A stretch of DNA of 64,000 nt from assembly GCF_006715485.1 (NCBI RefSeq), contig NZ_VFNH01000002.1:1054001-1118000 (forward strand), given 5' to 3'. Both the position numbers and the translations under genes were made by a program. Positions 17,720-26,726 of this stretch are shown one piece after another. Under the pieces are notes generated by a model that was given only the letters and a program-made list of their open reading frames with translations, had not been told where the DNA came from and searched no databases. Numbering within the stretch: the stretch's first letter is position 1; each line of letters opens with the position of its first letter. The stretch comes from Herbaspirillum sp. SJZ107 (GTDB lineage Bacteria > Pseudomonadota > Gammaproteobacteria > Burkholderiales > Burkholderiaceae_D).

Positions 17720-18271
17720 TCAGCCGATATTGCTGCCGCGGATGCGGCTTATGTCGCTGTCGCCGCCCTGGTTGCCGGCGCGCGGATCGAGGCTGTTGCC
17801 GCTGTCCGGGGCGAGGTCGCCGCCGGCCGGGGTGACGCCACCGGCTGCCCGCGTCGGCGCACCCGGGCGGTTCGGATCGGTGCCATAGAAACTGTGGATC
17901 GAATTCGCCCACTGCATGTCGGCCATGTCCGGCCAGGCATCCTTGTCGAAGCCGGGCGCGGTTTTGAGGCGGTCCTTGTCGACGTTCAGCAGGAAGCGTT
18001 TATTCGCCGTATCCAGGTGCAGCGCCTGCCAGGGCACGGCGAACAGCTTTTCGCCCATGCCCAGGAAGCCGCCGAAGGCCAGCACCGCGTAGGCGACCTG
18101 GCCGGTCTGCATGTCGAGCATGATTTCCCTGATGTCGCCCAGCTCGATGTCGTAGGCGTTGACGACTTTTTCGCCGAGCAGCGTGTCCGCGCCCATCAGC
18201 GCCGGACCCGGGCCCGCACTGCCGCTGCTGGCCTTGTACATGCCGTATTTGTCGCGTTCCGAATAACCCAT
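17720..18271 (-). CDS. PRC-barrel domain protein
   Basis: A 183-residue protein with an N-terminal PRC-barrel (about 20-100: 'LMGADTLLGEKVVNAYDIELGDIREIMLDMQTGQVAYAVLAFGGFLG', 'KLFAVPWQAL'). It has a hydrophilic, Gly/Asp/Pro-rich C-terminal tail (about 125-183) that is probably disordered. Stand-alone PRC-barrel proteins are often stress-induced and cytosolic; their ligand is usually unknown. ATG 18271 is preceded by CAGGAGC. It is likely monocistronic. The downstream gap to the SnoaL-like gene holds the candidate XRE operator. Confidence 0.85.
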   Translation of the reverse strand: MGYSERDKYGMYKASSGSAGPGPALMGADTLLGEKVVNAYDIELGDIREIMLDMQTGQVAYAVLAFGGFLGMGEKLFAVPWQALHLDTANKRFLLNVDKDRLKTAPGFDKDAWPDMADMQWANSIHSFYGTDPNRPGAPTRAAGGVTPAGGDLAPDSGNSLDPRAGNQGGDSDISRIRGSNIG

Positions 18272-18592
18272 GGCTTGCTCCTGAATAATTCATTCATTTG
18301 AGGCAGATCAATTGTGCAAATGGCCGGCCGAGTGCGGCCACCACGCGCTGTCGTCTGCCACGTATGCTTGAGTTCTTGTTATGCGAGGTAGCGCACGGAA
18401 GGAACGGGGCAGCATGATTATTCTGACAATAAATTGGAGTTTGACAACATGCTGATTAATCCACGCTGCAACGTCGCCGGCCCGCGTGGCCAACTGATAC
18501 CCACCCGCTCATGGCTGGCTTCGCTGTTGGCAAAACTGGCGTCGGCCTGCCGGCTGCAGCGCTGAGTGCAACCGGCTGTGCTGCCAGACGGC
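18272..18592. other. Intergenic region, 321 bp, with one possible micro-ORF
   Basis: No recognised gene. A 38-codon open frame on the plus strand (18449-18565) begins with ATG after TTGGAGTTTGACAAC, so a weak GGAG lies about 10 bases upstream. Its product is Arg/Leu-rich with two Cys and resembles nothing I know. The stretch 18395-18450 is AT-richer and may contain the promoter of the PRC-barrel gene or of this micro-ORF. I see no terminator with a T-run. Confidence 0.3.
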
Positions 18593-19642
18593 TTACGGGA
18601 AGCCCGCGCCCCCGGTCACACCATACACCTGGCCGGTGGTGTACGACGATTCGCTTGAAGCCAGGTTGACGTAGGCGCCGGCCAGTTCGCCCGGCTGGCC
18701 CGGCCGTTTCAGCGGCGAATCCGAGCCGAATTTCTCCAGCCCTTCCTGGGTCTGGCCGCCGGTCACCTGCAGCGGCGTCCAGATCGGTCCCGGCGCCACC
18801 GCGTTCACGCGGATGCCTTTTTCGGCCAGCTGCTTGGCCAGTGCCTTCACGAACGCCACCTGCGCCGCCTTGGTCGAGGCATACGCCAGCAGGTTGGGCG
18901 AGGGATCGTAGGCCTGCACCGAGGCCGTCACGATGATGCTGCTCCCCTGCGGCATCAGCGGCACCGCCGCCTTGACGATCCAGAACATCGCATACAGGTT
19001 GGTCTTGAAGGTCTGGTCCATCTCGGCCGTCGACAGGTCGAGGATGGAGGGCAGCGATTGCTGGCGCGCGGCATTGCTGACCAGGATGTCGAGCCCGCCG
19101 AGCTGGCGTGCGGCGTCGGCCACCAGGCGCTTGCAGAAGTTCTCGTCGCGCAGGTCGCCGGGGATCAGCACCGCCTTGCGGCCGGCCTGGCGGATCAGGT
19201 CCGCGACTTCGCGCGCATCGGGTTCCTCGGCCGGCAGGTAGTTGATGGCGACGTCGGCGCCTTCGCGCGCATAGGCGATGGCGGCGGCGCGGCCCATGCC
19301 GGAATCGCCGCCGGTGATCAGCGCGCGGCGCCCGGTCAGGCGGCCGCTGCCGCGGTAGGTGGTTTCGCCATGGTCGGGACGCGGCGTCATCTTGCTGGCC
19401 AGGCCCGGCCACTCCTGCTTCTGGCGCTGGAACGGCGGCTTCGGATACGGAGGCGGGGTCAGTGGACGGGGCGGGTTGGTGGCCGGTGCGCCCGCTTGCG
19501 CCTGGGCCAGGCCAGGGGCGAGGGCGGCACCGCCGGCGATGCCGGCTGCCACCGTGCCGACGAAGCGGCGGCGCGAGGATTGGACGCCGTCGTCCGCTTT
19601 GTTGTCCGCTTTGCCGTCGGGCTTGTCGTTTTGCGAATCCAT
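18593..19642 (-). CDS. Tat-exported SDR oxidoreductase (YghA-like)
   Basis: A 349-residue short-chain dehydrogenase closely resembling E. coli YghA, an NADPH-dependent aldehyde reductase. The enzyme part (about 85-349) has '[19 protein letters not shown]', the nucleotide loop '[20 protein letters not shown]', the catalytic Ser ('VTASVQAYD'), Y-x3-K ('LAYASTKAA') and '[11 protein letters not shown]'. Unlike E. coli YghA it carries a twin-arginine signal (S-R-R-R-F-V-G, residues 23-29, then a hydrophobic [13 protein letters not shown] stretch) and a Pro-rich spacer, so it should be exported folded with its cofactor. ATG 19642 follows CAGGAGTACCA. It lies 90 bp downstream of nothing on its own strand except yghU's region, so it may be a single gene. 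Confidence 0.9.
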   Translation of the reverse strand: MDSQNDKPDGKADNKADDGVQSSRRRFVGTVAAGIAGGAALAPGLAQAQAGAPATNPPRPLTPPPYPKPPFQRQKQEWPGLASKMTPRPDHGETTYRGSGRLTGRRALITGGDSGMGRAAAIAYAREGADVAINYLPAEEPDAREVADLIRQAGRKAVLIPGDLRDENFCKRLVADAARQLGGLDILVSNAARQQSLPSILDLSTAEMDQTFKTNLYAMFWIVKAAVPLMPQGSSIIVTASVQAYDPSPNLLAYASTKAAQVAFVKALAKQLAEKGIRVNAVAPGPIWTPLQVTGGQTQEGLEKFGSDSPLKRPGQPGELAGAYVNLASSESSYTTGQVYGVTGGAGFP

Positions 19643-19732
19643 TGCTTGGTACTCCTGATAATCGACTGATAATGAACAAATGCTAGCGTCAATCGATATC
19701 AGGGTGCGTTCGCTAGACGCCAGGAAACACGA

Positions 19733-20590
19733 TCAATCCAGATCCGACGCGTCGTGACGCTCCGGTACCTGGGTCGCCGGGTCGCCGCGCACGCCGTTCA
19801 CGCGGCGGCCGCGCTGGACGGCCGGGCGGGCGCCGACTTCGTCGGCCCAGCGGCGGATCTGCTGGTAGTTGTGCACCGACAGGAACTCGGCGGCGCCGTA
19901 CAGCTCGCCCAGCACCAGGCCGCCATACCACGGCCAGATCGCCATGTCGGCGATGGTGTACTCGTCGCCGGCGATGAAGCGGCGCTCGGCCAGCAGGCGG
20001 TCCAGCACGTCGAGCTGGCGCTTGGTTTCCATCGCGTAGCGGTTGATCGGGTATTCCAGCTTTTCCGGCGCGTAGGCGAAGAAGTGGCCGAAGCCGCCGC
20101 CCACGAAGGGCGCCGAGCCCATCTGCCACATCAGCCAGTTGAAGGTTTCGGTGCGCGCCACCAGGTCCTTCGGCAGGAAGGCGCCGAACTTCTCGGCCAG
20201 GTAGACCAGGATCGAGCCGGATTCGAACACGCGCACCGGGGTCTCGCCGCTGCGGTCGAGCAGCGCCGGGATCTTGGAATTCGGGTTGATGTCGACGAAG
20301 CCGCTGCCGAACTGGGCGCCTTCGCCGATCTTGATCAGCCAGGCATCGTATTCGGCGCCGCCATGGCCGGCCGCCAACAGCTCTTCCAGCATGATCGTGA
20401 CCTTCTGGCCGTTCGGGGTGCCGAGCGAGTACAGTTGCAGCGGATGCTTGCCGACCGGCAGTTCCTGCTCGTGGGTGGCGCCGGCGACCGGGCGGTTGAT
20501 GCTGGCAAAGGCGCCGCCGGTCTGGGTGGCGGGCGACCAGACGCGCGGCGGGACGTAGGGCGTGAAGGGATTGGAGCTGTTGCCGGACAT
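19733..20590 (-). CDS. yghU: Glutathione-dependent disulfide-bond oxidoreductase, YghU-like
   Basis: A 285-residue nu-class glutathione-S-transferase-like protein matching E. coli YghU (288 residues). Visible are 'FASINRPVAGATHEQELPVGKHPLQLYSLGTPNGQKVTIMLEEL' at the N-terminal thioredoxin fold with the Thr/Asn glutathione contacts, 'FVDINPNSKIPAL', 'RVFESGSILVYLAEKFG', and the alpha-helical C-domain 'NWLMWQMGSAPFVGGGFGHFF'. It reduces disulfides and organic peroxides with two glutathiones in the cytosol. ATG 20590 follows AAGGAGAACACA. The YghA-like gene lies 90 bp downstream on the same strand, so the two stress reductases may be cotranscribed. Confidence 0.93.
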   Translation of the reverse strand: MSGNSSNPFTPYVPPRVWSPATQTGGAFASINRPVAGATHEQELPVGKHPLQLYSLGTPNGQKVTIMLEELLAAGHGGAEYDAWLIKIGEGAQFGSGFVDINPNSKIPALLDRSGETPVRVFESGSILVYLAEKFGAFLPKDLVARTETFNWLMWQMGSAPFVGGGFGHFFAYAPEKLEYPINRYAMETKRQLDVLDRLLAERRFIAGDEYTIADMAIWPWYGGLVLGELYGAAEFLSVHNYQQIRRWADEVGARPAVQRGRRVNGVRGDPATQVPERHDASDLD

Positions 20591-20675
20591 TGTGTTCTCC
20601 TTGTGTGAATGCTATCGAGGAGAGGATGATGCCGGAAAATCGGCAGGCTTGCCGAAAGCGGAACTCCCGCCGGGC

Positions 20676-21770
20676 TCAGCGCGCCGCCAGCTGCTGCAGG
20701 ATTTCGCGGTCGATCGACGTCAAGGGCACGCTCTTTTCGACCGCGCCGCGCTTTACCGCTTCCTTGGGCATGCCGTAGACCACGCAGCTGTCCTCGTCCT
20801 GGGCCACGGTGCGCGCGCCGGCCTTGCGCATCTCGAGCAGGCCGGCGGCGCCGTCGTCGCCCATGCCGGTCATGATGATGCCGAGCGCATTGGCGCCGGC
20901 CTGGCGCGCCACGGAGCGGAACAGCACGTCCACCGAGGGCCGGTGGCGGTTCACCAGCGGTCCGTCGATCACGTCGGCGTAATACTGGGCGCCGTCGCGC
21001 CGCAGCAGCATGTGGCGGCCTCCGGGGGCGATCAGCGCGCGGCCAGGCAGCACGCGGTCGCCGTGGCGCGCCTCGCGTACCTCGATCTGGCACAGCTTGT
21101 TCAGCCGCTCGGCAAACGCGGCGGTGAATTTTTCCGGCATGTGCTGGACGATGACGATGCCCGGCGTCACGCGCGGCAGCGCCGCCAGCACTTCTTCCAG
21201 CGCCAGCGTGCCGCCGGTGGAAGTGCCGATCGCGACCACCCGCTCGGTGGTGCGCAGCGGGGCTCGCGTTTCCATGGCCGGGGGCAGGATGGCGTCGGCG
21301 CTCAGTTTCGCCGCGGGCGCCGGCGCTGCCGGCAGGGCCGCGCGCGCGGCCAGGCGCCGCACGTTCACCTGCGCGGCGGCGCGCACCGCGGCCACCAGTT
21401 CGTCGGCGCTCTCGGTCAGGAAGTCCTTCAGGCCCAGCTTGGGCTTGGTGATGATGGAGACCGCACCGGCCGCCATCGCCGCCATCGTGGTTTCGGCACC
21501 CTTGTCGGTCAGCGTCGAGCAGATCACGACCGGGGTCGGGCGCTCGGCCATGATCTTTTTGAGGAAGGTGATGCCGTCCATGCGCGGCATCTCGACGTCG
21601 AGCACGATCACGTCCGGCCACTGCTGCTTCATGCGCTCGATCGCCAGCAGCGGGTCGGCCACGGCGTGCAGCAGGCGGATGCCGGGCGCGCTCTCCAGCA
21701 TCGCGCCCAGGACCTTGCGCACGACGGCCGAGTCGTCCACCACCAGCACCTTGATGTCGTTCAGCGGCAT
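20676..21770 (-). CDS. cheB: Chemotaxis protein-glutamate methylesterase/deamidase CheB
   Basis: A 364-residue CheB: receiver domain (1-125; Asp58 in '[13 protein letters not shown]', '[11 protein letters not shown]', Lys109 'ITKPKLG'), Ala-rich linker, and C-terminal methylesterase (about 175-360). The catalytic triad is visible: Ser184 in 'IGTSTGGT', His210 in 'VQHMPEKFT', Asp306 in 'GMGDDGAAG'. It removes methyl groups from chemoreceptors when phosphorylated by CheA. It is the last gene of the chemotaxis operon, 4 bp after cheR. The 85 bp downstream contain a small GC hairpin without a T-run, so no terminator can be assigned. Confidence 0.96.
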   Translation of the reverse strand: MPLNDIKVLVVDDSAVVRKVLGAMLESAPGIRLLHAVADPLLAIERMKQQWPDVIVLDVEMPRMDGITFLKKIMAERPTPVVICSTLTDKGAETTMAAMAAGAVSIITKPKLGLKDFLTESADELVAAVRAAAQVNVRRLAARAALPAAPAPAAKLSADAILPPAMETRAPLRTTERVVAIGTSTGGTLALEEVLAALPRVTPGIVIVQHMPEKFTAAFAERLNKLCQIEVREARHGDRVLPGRALIAPGGRHMLLRRDGAQYYADVIDGPLVNRHRPSVDVLFRSVARQAGANALGIIMTGMGDDGAAGLLEMRKAGARTVAQDEDSCVVYGMPKEAVKRGAVEKSVPLTSIDREILQQLAAR

Positions 21771-21774
21771 GCGA

Positions 21775-22596
21775 TCAACCCGGCTTGCGGTACACCGACG
21801 GCATCACCGGGTGCAGCGTATCGTTGATGTCCTGCAGGCTCTCGGAGTGGCCGATGATGAAATGGCCGCCCGGCTTCAGGCGCGCGACGACGCGCGCGAC
21901 CACCTGGTGCTTGGTGTCGCCGTTAAAGTAGATCATCACGTTGCGCAGGAAGATGGCGTCGTAGCTGCCGAGATCCCCCGGCAGGTCGGTATTCAGGTTG
22001 ACCTGGCGGAAGCGCACCCGTTGGCGCAGCGCGCGCTCGACCAGCAGCGTGCCCTGCTGCTCGCGGATCCCTTTCAGGCAGTAGCGGCGCAGGTACTCGT
22101 GCGGCAGGTGGCTGGCGCGCTCCATCGGGTAGTGCCCGGTGCGGGCACGCTGCAGCACGCGGGTGCTGATGTCGGACGCGGTGATTTCCCAGGGTGCATC
22201 GCCCAGCACGTCAGCCAGCACCATGGCGATGCTGTACGGCTCCTCGCCGGACGAGCAGGCCGCGCTCCAGACGCGGAACGGCGCCCCTGCACGCAGCGCG
22301 GGCCGGGCGTTGTGCGCCGCCTGGCGCAGCAGGTCGAAGTGGCGCGCCTCGCGGAAGAAATAAGTCTCGTTGGTGGTGAGCAGATCGACCGCCTGCTGCA
22401 CTTCCTCGGGATGCGTGCCGTCGCTCAGCAGGCGGAAATAGGCGTCGTAGCTCGGCAGGCCGTAGTGCTGCAGGCGCTTGGCCAGGCGCCCGCTGACCAG
22501 CGCCTTTTTCGAATCGGACATCGTGATGCCGGCGATGTCGAAGATGAAGCGCTGGAAGCTGGCGAACTCGCTGCCGCTGATGGTGTGCTGTTGCAT
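21775..22596 (-). CDS. cheR: Chemotaxis protein methyltransferase CheR
   Basis: A 273-residue CheR that methylates receptor glutamates using SAM. Features: the N-terminal helical domain (1-75, '[28 protein letters not shown]'), '[16 protein letters not shown]', the SAM loop '[20 protein letters not shown]', '[13 protein letters not shown]', and '[13 protein letters not shown]' of the C-domain. The beta-subdomain needed for binding receptor pentapeptides is present in length. It sits between cheW (20 bp) and cheB (4 bp), so all are translated from one message. The three receptor-like proteins upstream end in short Phe-containing tails that may dock here. Confidence 0.96.
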   Translation of the reverse strand: MQQHTISGSEFASFQRFIFDIAGITMSDSKKALVSGRLAKRLQHYGLPSYDAYFRLLSDGTHPEEVQQAVDLLTTNETYFFREARHFDLLRQAAHNARPALRAGAPFRVWSAACSSGEEPYSIAMVLADVLGDAPWEITASDISTRVLQRARTGHYPMERASHLPHEYLRRYCLKGIREQQGTLLVERALRQRVRFRQVNLNTDLPGDLGSYDAIFLRNVMIYFNGDTKHQVVARVVARLKPGGHFIIGHSESLQDINDTLHPVMPSVYRKPG

Positions 22597-22616
22597 GTCG
22601 CAGCCGGGCCGATGCG

Positions 22617-23132
22617 TCAGGCCGCGGCCAGCTCGGTGGAGGACAGCTCCGGCAGGCCCTCGAGCCTGAGCACCTGTTCCACGTTCAGCAGGATCACGAA
22701 CTTGCCGTTCACCTTGCCCATGCCGGCGATGAAGTCGCTGCGGATGCGGGTGCCGAACGAGGGCGCCGGTTCGATCTCGGCGGCCGGGATGTCGAGCACC
22801 GCGCTGACCGCATCGACGACCACGCCGGTGACCTGGCGCTCGCCCTCGACTTCCAGTTCGACGATGACGATGCAGGTGCGCTTGCCCGGCACCGCCGGAG
22901 GACGGCCGAAGCGCGCCGCCAGGTCCATCACCGGTACCACCGCGCCGCGCAGGTTGATCACGCCGCGGATCGATGCCGGCATCATCGGCACCTCGGTAAC
23001 GCTGCCGAACTCGATGATCTCCTTGACCGCCATGATGCCGATGCCGAAGGATTCGCCGCCCAGCACGAAGGTCAGGTATTGCGCCGGCGCGTTGGCGTCC
23101 GTCTTGGCGTGCTTGTCGATGTCGCTGTTCAT
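22617..23132 (-). CDS. cheW: Chemotaxis coupling protein CheW
   Basis: A 171-residue CheW. A hydrophilic 15-residue lead precedes the double beta-barrel: 'YLTFVLGGESFGIGIMAVKEIIE', 'VPMMPASIRGVINLRGAVVPVMDLAARFG', 'IVIVELEVEGERQVTGVVVDAVSAVL' and 'GMGKVNGKFVILLNVEQVL'. It bridges CheA and the receptors in the cytosolic arrays. ATG 23132 is chosen because the upstream receptor stop is one base away and because the protein then has family length. The frame remains open further upstream only by running through the receptor gene. Confidence 0.95.
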   Translation of the reverse strand: MNSDIDKHAKTDANAPAQYLTFVLGGESFGIGIMAVKEIIEFGSVTEVPMMPASIRGVINLRGAVVPVMDLAARFGRPPAVPGKRTCIVIVELEVEGERQVTGVVVDAVSAVLDIPAAEIEPAPSFGTRIRSDFIAGMGKVNGKFVILLNVEQVLRLEGLPELSSTELAAA

Positions 23133-23133
23133 G

Positions 23134-25056
23134 TCAGAAATGGGTGAAGTTGGTTTCGTCCAGCTCGCCCTGGGCGGCGAAGCTGTCGGCCAGGCGCAGG
23201 GCGCTGCTGCCGCGGTGGGCCGGGCGCGCCGGCGCGGTGCGCTGTACGGCTGCCAGGCGCGCGCGCGGGGCTGCATGCGCGACGCGGAAGAAGGCCATCG
23301 CCTGCTGCAGCTGCTCGGCCTGGCTGCTCATCTCTTCGGCGGTTGCCGCCAGCTCTTCCGAACTGGATGCGTTCATCTGCGTGGTCTGGTTCATCTGGCC
23401 GACGGCGGCGTTGATCTGGCCGACGCCGGACGACTGCTCTTCCGAGGCCGCCGTGATTTCCTGCACCAGGTCGGAGGTCTTGCGGATGTTCGGTACCATG
23501 CGGTCGAGCAGGGCACCGGCGTGTTCGGCCAGTTCGACGCTGCTGGTCGCGACTTCGCCGATTTCCTGCGCCGCCACCTGGCTGCGCTCGGCCAGCTTGC
23601 GCACCTCGGCCGCGACCACCGCAAAGCCCTTGCCGTGCTCGCCGGCGCGGGCCGCTTCGATCGCCGCGTTCAGCGCCAGCAGGTTGGTTTGATAAGCGAT
23701 GTCGTCGATGATGCCGATCTGTTTCGCGATCTGCTTCATCGCGGTGACGGTCGCCTTCACCGCTTCGCCGCCTTCGGCCGCTTCGCGCGCGGCCTGGGCC
23801 GCCATGCCGTCGGTGACGCGGGCATTCTCGGTATTCTGCGAAATCGATGCCGTCATCTGTTCCAGCGAGGCGCTGGTTTCCTCGACCCCGGCCGCCTGCT
23901 CGGACGCCGCCTGCGACAGCGACTGCGCGGTGGCGCTGACTTCCTCGGACGCCGAGGCCAGCGACTGGGCGCCGCTGTTCACTTCGCCGACCACGTGGGC
24001 CAGCTTGTCCATGGTCGAATTCGAATAGTCCTTCAGCCTGGCAAAGGCGCCCTGGTAATCCTTGTCGATGCGCTTGGTCAGGTCGCCCTCGGCCAATGCC
24101 GACATCACGCGCACCACGTCGTCGATGCTGGCGCCGGTGGTGGTGACCAGCTGGTTCAGGCCGTCGCCCATGTCCTTCTGGAAGCCCTGCAGGCCGGCGG
24201 TGTCGATGCGCTGGCCGAAGTCGCCGCGGTTGGCGGCTTCCACCACGGCACGCTGGCCGGCGATCACCTGGCGCAGCTTGCCGACCATCTGGGCCACGGC
24301 CGCCAGCATGCTGTCGCTGTCGCCCTTGCGGGTGACGACGTCTGCGGACAGGTCGCCCGCCGAGATGCGCTTGAGCAGGTCGGCCGCGTAGGCCGGCTCG
24401 CCGCCCAGCAGGCGCGTGATCGAGAGCGTGATCCATAGTGCCATCGCAATGGCGAAGGCGACCGCCACCGCGCCCAGCAGCGTCATGCTGCGGCGCGCGT
24501 CCAGGTATTCGGCGTTGGCTTCCTGGCCCGAGGCTTCCATCAGGCGGCTCTGGTAATCGATCAATTGGCGCAGCGATTCGATGTAGGCGGCCTGGGTGGC
24601 GTCGATCTTGTTGGCCAGCAGCGCGCGTGCCTCTTCCTGCCTGCCTTCGGTGGCGAGGCGGATGAACTCTTCCTGGAAGCCGCGGTAGCGGGTGCGCGCT
24701 TCCAGCATCCCGCGCAGCAGCTCCTTGCCCTTGGCCGAGGCGATGTGCTGTTCGAGCTTGTCGATGTGGGTGACGATCGAGGCCTTGGCGCCGTCGATCG
24801 CGGCCAGTTCGCGGCGCACCACGGCCGGATCGGTGGCGATGGTCACGTTGCGCATCGACAGGGCGATTTGCTGGATGTCGCCGATCAGGGTGTAGCTCCA
24901 CACGACTTTCGGATACTTGTCCTTGGCCAGGTCGTCGACGTTGTCGCTGACGTCGGCCAGGTGGCTGATGCCGAGCAGGATGATGGCCAGCAGCAGCAGG
25001 CTGCTGATGCCGAACGCCAGACCCAGGCGCACGCTGATTTTCAGGTTCCGTAACAT
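23134..25056 (-). CDS. Methyl-accepting chemotaxis protein, 4-helix-bundle sensor
   Basis: A 640-residue receptor: TM1 (about 10-31), a periplasmic four-helix-bundle domain (about 32-185), TM2 (about 190-212), HAMP followed by a second HAMP-like insert (about 213-345, including '[21 protein letters not shown]'), and the signalling domain (about 345-600). The conserved tip is '[20 protein letters not shown]'. It ends in N-F-T-H-F, resembling the NWETF docking peptide for CheR/CheB. The signalling half is almost identical to that of the next receptor gene (25075-26712), but the sensor half differs, so the two probably respond to different ligands. The stop is one base before the cheW start. Confidence 0.94.
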   Translation of the reverse strand: MLRNLKISVRLGLAFGISSLLLLAIILLGISHLADVSDNVDDLAKDKYPKVVWSYTLIGDIQQIALSMRNVTIATDPAVVRRELAAIDGAKASIVTHIDKLEQHIASAKGKELLRGMLEARTRYRGFQEEFIRLATEGRQEEARALLANKIDATQAAYIESLRQLIDYQSRLMEASGQEANAEYLDARRSMTLLGAVAVAFAIAMALWITLSITRLLGGEPAYAADLLKRISAGDLSADVVTRKGDSDSMLAAVAQMVGKLRQVIAGQRAVVEAANRGDFGQRIDTAGLQGFQKDMGDGLNQLVTTTGASIDDVVRVMSALAEGDLTKRIDKDYQGAFARLKDYSNSTMDKLAHVVGEVNSGAQSLASASEEVSATAQSLSQAASEQAAGVEETSASLEQMTASISQNTENARVTDGMAAQAAREAAEGGEAVKATVTAMKQIAKQIGIIDDIAYQTNLLALNAAIEAARAGEHGKGFAVVAAEVRKLAERSQVAAQEIGEVATSSVELAEHAGALLDRMVPNIRKTSDLVQEITAASEEQSSGVGQINAAVGQMNQTTQMNASSSEELAATAEEMSSQAEQLQQAMAFFRVAHAAPRARLAAVQRTAPARPAHRGSSALRLADSFAAQGELDETNFTHF

Positions 25057-25074
25057 GGCATTCTCGGTGAGCGG

Positions 25075-26712
25075 TTAGAAGCGGGTGAAATTGCTTTCGT
25101 CGGGGCCGATTTCGGCAGCGAAGGCCGGGTTCTGCATGGCGATGCTCGGGCGCTTCGGCGCTTGCGGCGTACGCAGCGGCGGCGAGCGGCGGGCAGGGGG
25201 CTGGGTGGTGCCGCCGGTAGCAAGACGGAAGAAAGCCATCGCCTGCTGCAGCTGCTCGGCCTGGCTGCTCATCTCTTCGGCGGTTGCCGCCAGCTCTTCC
25301 GAACTGGACGCGTTCATCTGCGTGGTCTGGCTCATCTGGCCGACGGCGGCGTTGATCTGGCCGACGCCGGACGACTGCTCTTCGGAGGCCGCCGTGATTT
25401 CCTGCACCAGGTCGGAAGTCTTGCGGATGTTCGGCACCATGCGGTCGAGCAGGCTGCCTGCGCGTTCGGCCAGTTCGACGCTGCTGGTCGCGACTTCGCC
25501 GATCTCCTGCGCCGCCACCTGGCTGCGCTCGGCCAGCTTGCGCACTTCGGCCGCCACCACCGCAAAGCCCTTGCCGTGCTCGCCGGCGCGGGCCGCTTCG
25601 ATCGCCGCATTCAGCGCCAGCAGGTTGGTCTGGTAGGCGATGTCGTCGATGATGCCGATCTGCTTGGCGATCTGCTTCATCGCGGTGACGGTGGCCTTGA
25701 CCGCTTCGCCGCCTTCGGCCGCTTCGCGCGCAGCCTGCGAGGCCATGCCGTCGGTGACGCGGGCATTCTCGGTGTTCTGCGCGATCGAGGCCGTCATCTG
25801 TTCCAGCGAGGCGCTGGTTTCCTCGACCCCGGCTGCCTGCTCGGACGCCGCCTGCGACAGCGATTGCGCGGTGGCGCTGACTTCCTCGGAGGCCGAGGCC
25901 AGCGACTGCGCGCCGCCGTTCACTTCGCCGACCACGTGGGTCAGTTTTTCCACCATGTTCTTCATCGCGGCCAGCAGCAGGCCGGCTTCGTCGCGGCCGG
26001 TCGCCTTGATGTCCACGGTCAGGTCGCCGGCGGCCAGGCTGTCGGCGGCCTGCACCGCCAGGCGCAGGGGCCGGGTGACGGACAGGGTGATCAGGGTTGC
26101 CACCAGCAAGGCCAGCAGGGCGGCGCCGGCCGTGATGCCGATCACCAGCTGGCGCGTCTCGTCGTAGGTATGGGCGGCCTGCTGCGCCAGTTCGTCCATC
26201 TTGTCGCTCTGGTGCTTGGCCAGCGCGCCGGCGGCCTCGGTCAGTGCGCGGTCGGCCGGCACCACCTGCTTGCTGACGTAGTCGGCGGCGCGCTGGCGCT
26301 CGCTGCGCACCATGCCGTAGAACTGGGCATACATCGGTTCCAGCGCCGCATTGGTGTCCACGATCTCCTTCAGCAGCTTCTTGCCGCTCTCGCTGGCCAC
26401 CACCTTGGTCAGTTCGGCGATGCCGGCCTGGATGTTGGCGCGCGCCTTCTCGGTCTGCTTGTGATAGCGCTCGACCTCGGCCTCGTCGACGGCCAGCAGC
26501 ATGCCGCGCATCTGGCGCGGCACGTCGGCGGCGTCGCGGATCAGGTCCTTGGCCAGCACGACCTTCGGGTAGGCATCCGTCGTGATGCCCACGGTGGCCT
26601 TGTTCATCGATGCCATGCGGTCGATGCCGAGCACGGCGATCGCCAGCAACAGCAGCAGCAGGGCGCCGAAGCCGAGGCCGAGGCGGATGCCGATTTTCAG
26701 GTTCTTAAGCAC
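25075..26712 (-). CDS. Methyl-accepting chemotaxis protein, 4-helix-bundle sensor
   Basis: A 545-residue receptor: TM1 (about 10-32), periplasmic four-helix-bundle sensor (about 33-190), TM2 (about 190-212), one HAMP (about 212-265, '[24 protein letters not shown]') and the signalling domain (about 265-515) with the canonical tip. The C-terminus is N-F-T-R-F. Compared with its downstream neighbour it lacks the second HAMP-like insert. It is 14 bp downstream of cheA and 18 bp upstream of the second receptor. The ligand cannot be inferred. Signalling-domain identity with its neighbour points to tandem duplication followed by conversion. Confidence 0.94.
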   Translation of the reverse strand: MLKNLKIGIRLGLGFGALLLLLLAIAVLGIDRMASMNKATVGITTDAYPKVVLAKDLIRDAADVPRQMRGMLLAVDEAEVERYHKQTEKARANIQAGIAELTKVVASESGKKLLKEIVDTNAALEPMYAQFYGMVRSERQRAADYVSKQVVPADRALTEAAGALAKHQSDKMDELAQQAAHTYDETRQLVIGITAGAALLALLVATLITLSVTRPLRLAVQAADSLAAGDLTVDIKATGRDEAGLLLAAMKNMVEKLTHVVGEVNGGAQSLASASEEVSATAQSLSQAASEQAAGVEETSASLEQMTASIAQNTENARVTDGMASQAAREAAEGGEAVKATVTAMKQIAKQIGIIDDIAYQTNLLALNAAIEAARAGEHGKGFAVVAAEVRKLAERSQVAAQEIGEVATSSVELAERAGSLLDRMVPNIRKTSDLVQEITAASEEQSSGVGQINAAVGQMSQTTQMNASSSEELAATAEEMSSQAEQLQQAMAFFRLATGGTTQPPARRSPPLRTPQAPKRPSIAMQNPAFAAEIGPDESNFTRF

Positions 26713-26726
26713 GGTGGCTCTCCAGG

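Noticed and set aside
20640..20655. Hairpin TCGGCA-ggct-TGCCGA after cheB as a terminator
   Set aside because: No T-run follows on either strand and the stem is only 6 bp.
21010..24438. A 1142-codon plus-strand frame across cheB, cheR, cheW and a receptor
   Set aside because: Four recognisable chemotaxis genes lie on the other strand; the long frame has no domain and only reflects codon bias.
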